In this document: positions 1 to 12,149 of the stretch, piece by piece
Layout: each line of letters begins with the position of its first letter
How positions within the stretch are numbered: the first letter of the stretch is position 1
Assembly (NCBI RefSeq): GCF_024323335.1
Contig: NC_066581.1
Coordinates: 229,602,539 to 229,666,538, forward strand
Length of the DNA stretch: 64,000 nucleotides
From: Lathyrus oleraceus
Taxonomy: Eukaryota; Streptophyta; Magnoliopsida; Fabales; Fabaceae
Direction of reading: 5' to 3'
Notes under the pieces: model-generated
Databases searched by the model: none
The model's input: only the letters and a program-made list of their open reading frames with translations
What the model was told of the DNA's origin: nothing
Position numbers and translations under genes: made by a program

Positions 1-2668
1 GTTGGTCAATAACAATTTATGTATCATACATATTAGAGAATTAACACAAAGTTAACCTCCTACAATATAAGATACAATGGTTAAAACAAGAGAGAGAGAG
101 AGATGAGAGTAGAGAAAGTGAAAGAGGGAACCAAGATAATCACAAGGGATCATTCTATCCTTAAATCAAATGACTCAAAATATGGCACATCGAGGGTTAA
201 CCTATCAATGATGCAAAGTATTGAAGATGATTCACAATCATCTATCAACAATTTTGGATCAAAGAAGGTTGGTAAACCTCAATTCCATCTATCAATGATT
301 TGAGATGAGGAAGAAAACATCAACCAAGCAATCAAACTCAATTAAAAATTTCAAATGATCATCAAAAGAAAATGAAATTTAATTAATAATAATTTAATAT
401 TGATTAAATAAAGAAAATAAAAGGGAAAATGTCAAAGAGAGGTCAAAGCATCAAATAAAAGTCCAACAAAAGTGTGGGAGGTCAACAAAATTAAGAGTGA
501 ATGGACCTCAAAAGTTGGGGTTAAAAATATTTGAAAGTGAATAAAATAAAAATGCAAATAGAAAATTAAATGGAAAATAAAATAAAATTGGCATTAAATG
601 AAAAAATGATTTTAAAAAAATGCAAAAAATGGAATGAGGTAGAAAATATTTTTATGGAATTATGGAAAAAAATGGATTGCAAAATAATAAGGAAACTATT
701 TTAAATTAATTTTGGAAGAAAGTGAAATAAAAAAAATAAATTAAAACATTTGAATCCAATGGCTAGCAAAGGTGGCACACACTGATTGGCTAAGGGATTT
801 GAATTTGGCTCCAACGCACACGAAGAACTTCATCTTCAACCTCAGGATTTCCAATTTTGCAACATCATGAACTTGTGTTTTTAACATGAATCAAACATGG
901 ACTCAGTTGCGAAACACTTCATCGTTCATGTCTCCTTGCATTAGAGCAATTGATTTGCTCTAAGCCAGGAAAACTTGCTCAAAAACTAGAAGAACCCTAG
1001 TTCTTCAACATAAAATTAAATGGTGAATACTGAAACTAAATGAGCAGTAGGTTAGGGCTTTTAATCAGTGGAGCAAGGCGAAAAGTGTGGTAACTTGTTT
1101 GCTCAACATTGTAACTCGTAACCTGTTCGAATGAAGCTTCAGAAGTAAACAATAGTGGATCTGATAGCTAGGTTGCAGAAGGATTTAGACCAAGCAAAAC
1201 TTCAAACACCTTCAGAGGATGCTGATGAAGGATTATGGGAAAAGAAATTGAAGGAAAAGAGCTTGAAATAAAAAGGAGCTTGGCATGTTATTTGAGGTAT
1301 CAGGCTTTAATGATGGAAAGGTTTCTTTGGCTTTCAAAGCTTGCAAATGAAGGAAAAAGCTTCCACTATTTATAGGGAATGTGTTGGGATCCAAATAAGT
1401 GTGAAATAGGCTCGAATTCGTGTCAATTGAGTGGGAAATTTTCAGATCCCGATCGTGTGGAATTTTGGTGCCACACTAGTGATTTTGGAGTTTTTCAAGT
1501 CATTTCAAGTTGTCCTCAGATGCGTTTAGTCATGGGTAATTGATTTTCACGCGTGAGAAATGATCCCAAGTTGATTTGTGCAAGTTTCAACATTATAGGT
1601 CACATACCAAAACAAAGTTAGGTCACCATGTTCAAACTTAGGCCAAATTCAATCCACTCGTGCGTTTTGTAATTTTCTTTGAGCCAAATGATTACTTCAT
1701 GGAGGAGAATAAGATACAAAAATAATCAATCCAAAAGTAGATTTGAGGTGAAAGTTGTAGACTTGTGAAGTTGAGGTTGTGACTTGTAAAATTGGGTTGG
1801 GCAATTGGTCAAGGACTTTGCAGCATGCTTGGCAATTTTGAGGTTCTATGTTCATGATGCCACAACTTTTGATTCCCTCGTGAATTTTGAGCCAAACTTA
1901 GTCCAAATGATCTTTGACATTATCTTAACACAATTCAAAAAGAATGGGGTCAAAATAAGAATTGAGCTGAAAATGGCAAGGGTGGAAAGTAGGGGTCATG
2001 ACAAGGAATTTTGGTCCATTTTGGCCACTTGGTCATTGGAAAAAATGAGGTCCTAAATGGATGAATTGATGTTCGACCCTTGAAACAAAGTTATATAGTA
2101 TCCCAAAATTTACATTTGGCTCAAAGAATCTCGGAATTTGGATAAAAGATGAAATAGTTATGGAGTTTGGGCCAAAGGCATGACACACTTATAAGTTAGG
2201 GCAAACCACATTGCACCCCTTTGTGCCAACTTGGTGTTTTCTTGCATTTTAAGCCATGATGATGATGGAATGAGATACCTTGATGAAACCTTGATTAGGG
2301 ATTGAATGGTGTAGAGAATGGCTTGAAGATTGAGGGATGTGGCATGGAGATCAACACACATAAACCATCTTTGAATCACCATGATCAAACTTGCATTTCC
2401 CTTGATCAAAGAACTTGAGTTTACCTTGCTTTGAAGCATAAATACCTACTTGAGTAACAAGAGAAAACAAGTACCATCTATTCATGAAGTTAGGGTTAGT
2501 TGATAAGTAAAACAAAATGAAACCCTAGTGTTAATATAAAAACAAAAATGTGGTCATGCTTGTGATTCCATGACCAAATGCAATGGTCATGCATGATATG
2601 ATTTGATGTATGCAAATGAGGGATGTTAAAAGAATAAAAATTTGAGGTTAAATTTTGGGGTATGATCA
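1..2668 (-). mobile_element. Partial LTR of a Tat-like Ty3/gypsy element
   Basis: The right edge reads TTTTGGGGTATGATCA, very like the right edge of the LTR at 41793-43683 (TTTTGGGGTATTACA). Both are preceded by similar text about a GCATGCATGAGG-like stretch and a GGTTAAA or GGGTAAA block. On the minus strand this would be the 5' end of U3. A minus-strand TATA box at 1366-1375 sits about 1.3 kb inside, which fits a U3/R boundary. No coding domain is visible. The left end lies outside the window. No polypurine tract follows position 2668, so it may be a solo LTR. The alternative is unrelated AT-rich intergenic DNA; the shared edge makes an LTR more likely. Confidence 0.45.
1366..1375 (-). promoter_or_regulatory. 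Candidate TATA box of the LTR at 1-2668
   Basis: The minus strand reads CTATAAATAG, a good plant TATA box. It lies about 1.3 kb inside the proposed LTR start and would drive transcription leftward. The assignment depends on the LTR call. Confidence 0.4.
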
Positions 2669-2672
2669 TAAA

Positions 2673-3110
2673 CAATGTGGAAATCCAACTCACACATGAC
2701 TTATTATTCTTAACACCCCCCCCCCTCAAGTTTAAGTCCACAATGCTCCCCCTTAAGTAGAAACTCCTTTATCCACATACATTATACTGCCGTTGACACC
2801 TCCTTTTGGGCATTTTGTTACACCTCTTCCTGGGAATTTCGATTTCAACGGGAAACATCTTCCTGGACATTTTGATACAAGTAAGTCGGTCCCTTTATTC
2901 GAACCAAAGGCTCATGATACCATTTGTTAAGTCAAGAGGGGGAGCATCAATATTGGGTCAAGACCAACACATAAGTGAGATGGACACCATATATTAACCC
3001 AAAATTTTAAGGTGATAGGTGTGTGTGTTCTCCCACTTATAAATGCTAAAGTCTCCACATTTATAACCACTGTGAGACTCCAACTCACAGTTGACTTATT
3101 ATTCTTAACA
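2673..3110 (-). mobile_element. Miniature LTR-retrotransposon remnant (TRIM-like)
   Basis: A complete 186-bp LTR lies at 2925-3110 and is bounded by the inverted ends TGTTAAG and CTTAACA. To its left, 2909-2922 on the minus strand reads TGGTATCATGAGCC, close to an initiator-Met primer binding site. The first 43 bases of a second LTR lie at 2673-2715 (about 37 of 43 matching) and are preceded on the minus strand by a G10 polypurine tract (2716-2725). The internal region is only about 209 bp and has no coding capacity, as in TRIM elements. The left LTR is cut at 2673, exactly where the gypsy LTR at 1-2668 begins, so that LTR may have inserted into it. It could instead be an internally deleted copia element. 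Confidence 0.65.
2909..2922 (-). other. Primer binding site (tRNA-iMet type) of the miniature element
   Basis: Minus-strand TGGTATCATGAGCC lies two bases from the LTR at 2925. It differs slightly from the usual plant iMet site TGGTATCAGAGC. Confidence 0.6.
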
Positions 3111-3950
3111 CTTTATGAGAATCTTATATATGATCGTATTTATATGTATATTAAAAAATTCATAACTAAAACTATTTAGAAGATACTTGAACAATTAAAA
3201 ATTTTATTGTTGAAAAAAGGTAACCATGAAGACTGTTATAAATAACAAAAGAGTTTGTGATCACAAATCATATATCTGATAATGGGGAAATCATAAATAT
3301 GTTACAATCCTATATTTTAGATGTCGAATAGATATCCTAATACTGCAAATTAACGTTAAGTATTTATGCCACTCAGTTGCAATGCAATATAAGATATTGA
3401 AAGAATACTCAAGTTATATTGTGATAGAAGACAATCAAATAGTTCATCAACAACAATTTTATTTATAAAGTATCTTGACTTATAGGTTATTGTTATTGAT
3501 GATAGAAAATATACATATAGATTTTGTTCTAGCATACTCACTAATCAAAGTTTTGACAATGATAATTTCTTTCATATGATTATTGTCACTAAAAGTATCT
3601 TTGATTTGCGGGAGTCTTTCTTCCTTTTATGTTCTATAATTTTGTTTTTCTATTGATCTAGAATTTATGTTATGATTATATGTAAAAATAAAGTTCTTTA
3701 GGGTATTATTATTATTATTATATATATTTCTATATTATTTGTGAAAATATTTAATTTGCAAACTCATTTTGATTTCATAAAAGTTTTATTAGGACCAATT
3801 GAAATATACATCATTTAGATATCACATTTCATAAAAAAATTATGTCACTCATCAATATCAATATATGTCATGAAGTACATTGATGTGGTGGTCATTATGG
3901 TTCTGTCACATTATACATATGTATTGACAACTGCTATGATACCATTTAAG
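3111..3950. other. AT-rich spacer without recognisable features
   Basis: No ORF with family resemblance, no RNA gene and no clear repeat are visible. Composition is strongly AT-rich with short ATT and TA runs near 3705-3725. Confidence 0.5.
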
Positions 3951-4500
3951 AGTGGTAAAACGGGGCGTAGTCCATCGGACGGACCCGCGCACCCGCCAAA
4001 GAATGACGGATTGGGTTGAGACTTTGTGTCGGCCTACTAGCTCAGCCCGTCCCGCTTTAAGCCCACCCTATCTTTAGCCTGCCAAAAAAGGGGCGGGTTG
4101 GTCCACCATCATAGTTATCAAACATTCAAAATATTTATTTTGTTTGATTGAAGGTTAACACTTGAGTTATAGTTTTGGAATACTTGTTGATGATTTTATT
4201 TTATACATATATTTGTGAATATATGAAATATTTTTTTAATTAATATTTTTTACAAAGATGTTTTATAAAAAACTATTCTAAAAAATAAGTGAAAAATCTA
4301 ATAGAAATATAAAAAGAAGTCTATTAATCTATTAAAAAGAATACGTTGGAAATCTCGCCGCCCACCAACCCGCCATCTTAGCGGGACGAGTTAAATTTTT
4401 AAGCTCAATTTTACTTGGAGAGCTTGCCCATTCCGCCCCTTTTTGATGGACTTAAGGTGGGGCGTGGCTGGGTGGGAAGGACGACCCGTTTTTTCACCAC
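3951..4500. mobile_element. Degenerate hAT-like MITE
   Basis: The two ends form an imperfect inverted repeat: GTGGTAAAACGGGGCG on the left against GTGGTGAAAAAACGGGTCG read from the right. Both ends are GC-rich blocks of GCCCGCC/GGCGGG type around an AT-rich core. This layout is common in non-autonomous hAT elements of legumes. There is no transposase. I cannot find a convincing 8-bp target duplication, so the exact borders are approximate. Confidence 0.55.
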
Positions 4501-4666
4501 AAATTCTATTATTGATGTATAAGGTGAACCAAATGGTAAATTTAAAATCTAAAGATATATAACATTCAGATGTGCGTCTAGAGAACTATGATATAATTAT
4601 TAAAATAAATTATCCAAGTGAAAGAATGTTAGAATATTTTATATTAAAATACCATTATTTATTTTA

Positions 4667-5681
<1,015 letters not shown>

Positions 5682-6040
5682 TAAAATTCTGCAGAGTTTC
5701 TCTCTGCCCACAAATTATAGAAAAATTCTAATTCACTTTGCAACTGCAAAATACTGTGAATACAATGTTATGAATACTCTATTCACTTCATTACAAAAAT
5801 AAGGGTTACTCTCTCTATTTATATATTTAGGTTAACTTGGACCTCAAGCCAAAGTCCAAAACTATAAAAGCCCAAAATAGCTAACACTACTAAAATAGGC
5901 CTAAGTCGAAATCATGTGTGAAGCAACATGCTTCGACACTTCGACACACTAACACAACTTAACACACTAGGTGGTTCGACACTTCCTTGCTCTTTCGAGC
6001 AACCTGCTTCGACACAAAGAATTACAATTTAACACACCAC

Positions 6041-7495
6041 CTAATTCATTGTGTCTAAGTTATCTACATTCAGCATAGTTCTTAGTATTCTGAATACTTC
6101 GACTTGCACTCCCTTCGTCATGATGTCTGCAATCTGATTCTCAGTTCTGTAGTGTTCCACATTCATCTTCCCATCTACTACCTGCTCTCGAAGATAATGG
6201 AACCTCATCTCAATGTGCTTGCTTCGACTATGTGCTATCGGATTCTTCGCCAGATTGATAGCTGACATGCTGTCGATCTTTATGGTAATTGCTCCATGAC
6301 TCTTCGCTGTTATTTCTTCGATAAGATTCACCATCCATGTTGCTTGACATGCATAAAGAGAAGCAACTATGTATTCTTCTTCGCACGACGATAATGCCAC
6401 TACTGGCTCCTTTCTCGAACTCCAAGCAACTGGTGCACCACCTAGCATAAACACATAGCCAGTTGTGGATTTTCGATCTTCAGCATCACTACACCAACTT
6501 GAGTCGGTGTATCCCACTAATTTGCATTATTTTCCTTCATCAGCTGCAGGAAATAAAATTCCTTAGTCGAGAGTTCCTTTCAGATACCTTAGTATCCTCT
6601 TCGTCGCTGCTAGATGTAATACCTTTGGCTTCTGCATGAACCTACTCACCATGCCTACACTGTATGCTAAGTCAGGTCTTGTATGACACAGGTATCGAAG
6701 TGACCCAATAAGTTTTATATATTAGGTTAGATCGACATCATCAGAATCTGAATCTTTCGACAGCTGTAATCTTGGCTCATCTGGAGTCGAAGTTGGGTTG
6801 CAATCTTGCATCTCAAATCTCTTGAGTATTTCGCTTGCATACCTTCTTTGATGCATCATCAAACCTCTACCACTCTTGTAGAATTCGATGCCAAGGAAAT
6901 ATGAAATGTCACCCAGATCTGACATTTCGAATTCCTTGTTGAGATCACCTTTAAAGTCTTCGATCTCCTTCTTGCAACTACCTATTATCAACAGGTCATC
7001 GACATAGAGACATAGTATAAGAAATACACTATTTCTTCTTCTTACATATACTCCATGTTCACTTGTGCACTTCATAAATTCCTTCTCCCTTAGAAAACCA
7101 TCTATCTTCTTGTTCCAAGCTCTTGGAGCTTGTTTAAGTCCGTACAAAGCTTTATGCAACCTATACACTTTTCTTTCTTCGCCATGTTTCACAAACCCAA
7201 CTGGTTGTGCAATATAAATTTCTTCTTTTAAAGGGCCATTAAGGAATGCACATTTCACATCCATCTGATACATCTTCTAGTTGTTCATGTTTGCTAGACC
7301 AACAACCAACCTGATTGTTTCGATCCTAGCAACAGGTGCAAAAACTTCATTGAAGTTGATTCCTTCTTTTTGAAGAAATCCTTTCGCCATAAGTCTCGCC
7401 TTGCGTCGATTCACTTCTCCTCTGGGATTCAACTTCACCTTGTATACCCACTTCACATAGATTGCCTTATTGTCTTGGGGAAATTCTACAAGTGA
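6041..7495 (-). pseudogene. Copia copy 1 reverse transcriptase and RNase H (broken)
   Basis: RT copies the element RNA into DNA and RNase H removes the RNA strand. The RT segment (6722-7273) begins at [12 protein letters not shown], has [12 protein letters not shown], and carries the catalytic YVDD box in [10 protein letters not shown]. The RNase H segment (6041-6517) shows GYTDSSWCSD, the ALSSCEEEYI region and the C-terminal SKHIEMRFHYLRE and QIADIMTKG motifs typical of copia. In-frame stops between 6518 and 6721 and upstream of 7273 separate the two parts. The linker at 7496-7681 belongs to the same frame. It lies directly beside the 3' LTR, as expected for the end of pol. Confidence 0.9.
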
Positions 7496-7689
7496 TCAAG
7501 TGCTGTTGACTTCGATTAACTTCAGCTCTTCATCCATTGCTTTCATCCACTTCGAATATTTCAATGCCTCAGCTGCATTGACATGTTCGACATCTGCGTA
7601 GAAAGCATAATGTACCAGCTCACCTTCTTCATTGACCACATCATCTGATGTAACCACACATTCTCGCAACCTTGCAGGCATGTGTCTTA

Positions 7690-9143
7690 TTCTCTGAAGT
7701 CTGCTTGGGCCTGCTTCACCTATGACTTCTTCCTGTCGACTTCTCTTTCGACTTCACTAGCTGGTTTGTCACAAAAGATTCTCACTGAATCTTTCTTGAG
7801 ATTCTCAGTCCAATCCCACTCCTTAAGATCATCTATGATCACGTCCTTGCTGATCACCACTTGCTTATTCACTGGGTCGAACAACTTGTATCCTCCAATC
7901 GAATGATATCCTATCAAGATCATCTGACTAGACTTGTCATCAAGTTTTCTTCTCAACTGATCAGGCACATGTCTATGTGCTATAGATCCAAACACCTTGA
8001 GATGACTCAAGCTAGACTTGACACCAGACCAATATTCTTCTGGCGTGATTCCTTCTAGCTTCTTCGTCGGAAATTTGTTCAGGATATATGTCGCAGTCGA
8101 CACAGCTTCTCCCCATAATTCTTTGGATAGATGCTTTCCTTTTAACATACTTCTAACCATATTCATAATGGTTGTATTCTTTCTTTTCTACGACTCCATT
8201 CTGTTGTGGAGTGTAGGGTGGCACCACCTTATGCACAATCCCTTCTTTCATACATAATGCATCAAAGTCTTTCGACAAATATTCTCCACCACCATCAGTT
8301 CTCAAAATCTTGATCTTTCGACCACTCTGTCTTTCGACCATAGATTTAAACTTGGCAAATACCTCGATCACTTCACTTTTCTTCTGGATCAAGTAAGACC
8401 ATAATTTTCGACTGAAATCATCTATGAATGTAACAAAGTATTTTTTACCTCCAATCGAATCCACCTGGAGAGGGTCACATACATCAGAGTATATGACTTC
8501 AGGAATTTCCTTCGACCTACTTCTTGCATCCTTACTGAAGTTGTTCTTATGTTGCTTCGCCTGCACGCATTCTTCACACACTTCGTATGGAATGTCAATT
8601 TCTGGTAATCCAGAAACCATATTTCTTCTCTTCAAATCTCTGATGTATTTGAAATTTAGATAGCCAATGCCATATCCATTCATCTTTGTTGGTTGTTGTT
8701 GCAAGGCACTTATGCTCCATCACATTAAGCTCAATCTTGAAGGTTCTATTCTGAGAAATTGGAGCCTTCAAGATCAACCTCCCATTTGAGTCAAGAACTC
8801 CCATCACCTTGTCTTTGATCGACACCTTGTAGTTCTTTTCGACCGACGACCCTATGCTGAGAAAATTACTCTTCATGCCTGGTATGTACAACACATTTGA
8901 AATTACTGACCTCTTGCCATCTTTCCTCATAATCAGAACATCACCAACACCTTCAGCTGCTAGAGTGTTGTCATTTAAAAATTTCACCATGTTCTTCATT
9001 GAGGGCTTTATGTTGACAAACCAATCTTTCCTTCTAGACATGTGTGATGAGCATCCTGAGTCCAAGTACCACTGGTCCTTGAATCTCTCTTCATCTCTTA
9101 TTGTAACCATCAGCAATGTCTCTTCTTCTTCATGTTTTGCCAA
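7690..9143 (-). pseudogene. Copia copy 1 protease and integrase (broken)
   Basis: The aspartic protease starts near 9143 and keeps its active-site DSG in WYLDSGCSSHMS. The integrase core follows (8153-8704): the first catalytic Asp in YSDVCDP, the second in LRTDGGGEY, and the catalytic Glu in PQQNGVVEK. The integrase C-terminal part lies in another frame (7720-8166). The GAG-pre-integrase HHCC zinc region is damaged: the first histidine area reads WHWLSKFQIH rather than the WHYRLGH form kept in copy 2. At least two frame changes, near 8160 and 8600-8700, make this a pseudogene. Confidence 0.9.
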
Positions 9144-10063
9144 CTTTATATAAGTTTCTTGATTCTTCTGCTTTTCTGGACAATCACTAGAATAATGACC
9201 ATACCTTTGACAATTGTAACACTGAATGTGACTCTTGTCTGCCTTTTGACCACCACCTTTTCCTCTACTTGCAACCCCACCTCTTTGGTTGCCTTGGTTC
9301 CAGGGTTTTCTCTGAATCGACTAGTTTCCTTCTTGCTGATTTCGACCAGTCGAATTGTTGTAGCCTCATCTGCCTTTGTTGTCATTCCAACTTCCTTTGC
9401 CTTTTCTTTCTTTTGCTGATTGAGCCTACAAGGCCATATCACTCTTAGACTTTCCTGTAGCTCTTTTAGCCATTCTTTGTTCATGAGATTCAAGCGTCCC
9501 TTGAAGCTCTTCCTTTGTCAGTTTTGATGTCAACGATAGATCTTGATGTCAACATTTCTTTCCAACGACCTCAAGATCTTTCCAACAACAGATCTTGATG
9601 TCAACACTTCTCCACATACCTTAATTTGATTCACCAATTTCGTAATCTTGGTGAAGAAATCAGTTATGCTTTCATTGTCTTCCATCTGAAGCAATCCATA
9701 CGTTCTTTTATGAGTTTGTAACCTCGCCTCTTTTACCTTCTCCGCGCCTCCAAACGATTTCTCCAGAATTTCCCATGCTTATTTTGCCGACTCTGCATCA
9801 CTAACCTTTTCAAAGTTATCTGCATCAACACATTGATGGATTATAAAGAGAGCTTTATAATCTTTCTTCTTCAATTCTTTATGTGCAGCCTTTTCTTGAT
9901 CCGTCGCGGCTTCTGCAAGCGTTGTTACTCCTTCCTTCACAAGATCCCAAAGATCTTGATAACAGAACACAATATTTATCTGCCTGCACCAATTCTCATA
10001 ATTGTTGTTCTTGAGAATCAGAAGATTTGCTGAAAAATGCCCGTTCGAATGATTCGTTGCCAT
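9144..10063 (-). pseudogene. Copia copy 1 gag (broken)
   Basis: The ATG at 10063 opens a typical copia capsid N-terminus with the NYENWCRQI motif and HQCVDADNFEKV. A stop near 9778 ends this frame. At 9180-9221, in the protease frame, a perfect CCHC knuckle (CYNCQRYGHYSSDC) binds nucleic acid. Around 9525-9620 the sequence holds a local duplication of a GATCTTGATGTCAAC segment that is single in copy 2; it disrupts the middle of gag. The start lies 49 bases from the LTR, the usual short leader of this family. Confidence 0.85.
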
Positions 10064-10092
10064 GGTGATTTTCTTCCCACGAATCGATTAAA

Positions 10093-10109
10093 CGGAACTC
10101 TTGATACCA
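10093..10109 (-). other. Copia copy 1 primer binding site
   Basis: Minus strand TGGTATCAAGAGTTCCG, two bases from the LTR. It is complementary to the 3' end of an initiator-Met-type tRNA with an extra A relative to the common TGGTATCAGAGC. Confidence 0.8.
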
Positions 10110-10111
10110 GA

Positions 10112-10603
10112 TGTTGGAAATCCCCCACAATCTATAGAGAATTTCAATCAATCTTGATGAACAAGATTGTTATTATCCACACAATAGCAATGAAAAGATA
10201 AGAACAATGGAGAAAGAAAGAGTGTAAAGAACGATGAAGGAGAAGAAGAATTAAAATTCTGCAGAGTTTCTCTCTGTCCACAAATTGTGGAAAACTTCTT
10301 ATTCACTTTGCAACTGCAAAATACTGTGAATACAATGTCATGAATACTCTACTCACTTCATTACAAAAATAAGGATTACTCCCTCTATTTATAGATTTAG
10401 ATTAACTTGGACCTCAAGCCAAAACCCAAAACTATAAAAGCCCAAAATAACTAACACTACTAAAATAGGCCTAAGTCGAAATCCTGTGTGAAACAACATG
10501 CTTCGACACTTCGACAAACTAACACAACTTAACACACTAGGTGGTTCGACACTCTCTTACTCTGTCGAGCAACCCGCTTCGACACAAAGAATTACAATCA
10601 ACA
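10112..10603 (-). repeat. Copia copy 1, 5' LTR
   Basis: TGTTGGAAATCCCCC to AATCAACA on the plus strand. It is the transcription-start LTR of this minus-strand element and adjoins the primer binding site. Confidence 0.92.
10383..10394 (-). promoter_or_regulatory. TATA box in copia 5' LTR
   Basis: Minus strand CTATAAATAGAG. The same box occurs in the copy 2 LTRs at 17821-17832 and 22398-22409. Confidence 0.7.
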
Positions 10604-11412
10604 CTAAAACATCATAAGATTAATTAGATCGAGGAAGAACCACAAATTAATCATCCCCACATTCTTATCTCCGACAATTAGATTATCATCTTAAATATTC
10701 TAAGACTAATTTACATGCATGTTTATTGTTTATTAGCTTCTACAATAAACTATGATTATAATTTTAATTGTGATATTGAGCATGTTTGAATAAATTAATT
10801 ATTAAACTAATTTGAACAAAAATAAGACTACGCTTAAAAATATTTATAAAATATATACTTTACTTTCTACAAAATAATGTTAAATAATATATAGTATAAA
10901 AAATCAATTCAATATAAAATAATTTTACACGGACAATTAATCATATTTTACTAAATTATGCTTAAATTTTAAAATTATTTTGATGACGTAATAGACTGTT
11001 TGATTTTTTATTAAACGATAATATAAAATTATATTATCAATTGAAATTGAACGTTGAATATTCAAATCACACAATTTAAGATTTGAGTTTAAATATAAAA
11101 TTTCTACAATCTATAGATTTAAATTATTAGATTATACATAAATTTTATTATAAATTCAAAATTTAGAATTTTCACAACTAATACTTATCTCTTACCTATT
11201 TGTAACATGTACTTTTCTTTCTGATTTTCTGTAATGGGCTGGAGTACAATTTTGTTTATTAAAAAAATTTAGTTTCTTTACCATAATCTAAATTTATTTA
11301 TTACAATTAAATATGTTTATAAAAATAAAGAGAAAAATAATACAAATATAAGACCAATAGATTCATTCTATATTACTTTATTTACCTACCATCTAAATCC
11401 TCTTAATGCATG
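10604..11412. other. AT-rich upstream region of the zinc-finger-like gene
   Basis: About 800 bases of AT-rich DNA between the copia element and the TATA box of the gene at 11502. I see no ORF, repeat or RNA gene here. Confidence 0.5.
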
Positions 11413-11422
11413 TATTTAAATA
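11413..11422 (+). promoter_or_regulatory. Candidate TATA box of the zinc-finger-like gene
   Basis: TATTTAAATA lies 80 bases before the ATG at 11502, with a C/A-rich leader between (CTCATCACCCAAATACACAG). Spacing and leader composition fit a plant core promoter. Confidence 0.55.
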
Positions 11423-11501
11423 CACAAGAACTTTCACATTTTAAATCATCTCTCAAAACCTCATCACCCAAATACACAGCATCTCATTTTCCCCTTCCAC
11501 C

Positions 11502-12122
11502 ATGAGCAGCACTAATCAAGATTCACACAAGGGGAAGGAGAAAGTGGATGAAGAATCCGTAACCCACTCGCAAACTATGGAGAATCAGAACAAGCGAAAG
11601 GCGATCGTGCTGGAACCTGATACCAATGCTGAAACAAAGAATCCAAAGAGTCCTAGAAAAGATGCTGGTGTAGATGAATCAACAAGTTCATCCAAGGAGT
11701 TTTATCCGTTCCTTCTTTTCGGATTCATTATTGATCCAACAAAGGGATGTCAAAAAGCCTTTTCCTGCGTCTTTTGTCGCAGGAAATTTGTTTCTCCACA
11801 GGCATTAAGTGGAAACAAAAACTGTCAGCAATGTGAGGAGTCACTAAGAAGAGTTGTCGAAGCTTTGCACAAACCTCGCGACAAGGTCTCTCATGGCGTA
11901 CAAGGAATACATCTAAGCAAGATTGTTCCATACTCGGGTGGATGCGGATATATGTATGGTGGAACTGATGCTGGGGAATCGCAGGGTCCTCCATTACAGG
12001 ATAATCCACGGAACGATCAAAACATTGTGAATCAACAAGCTATTAGGGCTGAGATTGACTTGAACAATGATTTGGTTTCAGAGGAAGCATCCAAGAACAT
12101 TGATTTGAACATCGTGCCTTGA
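11502..12122 (+). CDS. Small zinc-finger-like EAR-motif repressor (altered C2H2 finger)
   Basis: An intronless 206-residue protein, as is common for plant single-finger C2H2 repressors. The N-terminus (1-66) is hydrophilic with a basic patch KRK at 31-33. Residues 87-111 match the plant QALGGH finger in its first half (FSCVFCRRKF, then QALSG), but both zinc-binding histidines are replaced. Instead two cysteines appear (CQQC, 108-111), giving Cys89, Cys92, Cys108 and Cys111. Two EAR-type repression motifs follow: EIDLNND at 184-190 and the C-terminal DLNIVP (201-206), which fits DLNxxP and normally recruits TOPLESS corepressors. So a nuclear transcriptional repressor is likely by ancestry. DNA binding by a normal QALGGH finger is doubtful. 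It could be a young pseudogene with an intact frame. I do not recognise a specific orthologue. Confidence 0.7.
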   Translation: MSSTNQDSHKGKEKVDEESVTHSQTMENQNKRKAIVLEPDTNAETKNPKSPRKDAGVDESTSSSKEFYPFLLFGFIIDPTKGCQKAFSCVFCRRKFVSPQALSGNKNCQQCEESLRRVVEALHKPRDKVSHGVQGIHLSKIVPYSGGCGYMYGGTDAGESQGPPLQDNPRNDQNIVNQQAIRAEIDLNNDLVSEEASKNIDLNIVP

Positions 12123-12143
12123 TTTATTATGCTTTTCTTTATG

Positions 12144-12149
12144 AATAAA
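12144..12149 (+). terminator. Polyadenylation signal of the zinc-finger-like gene
   Basis: AATAAA starts 22 bases after the stop codon, within a T-rich 3' flank. Confidence 0.5.

Noticed and set aside
1805..2056. 83-codon plus-strand ORF, and the minus-strand ORFs at 2158-2741
   Set aside because: No recognisable domain; they lie in a likely LTR and lack promoter or codon evidence.
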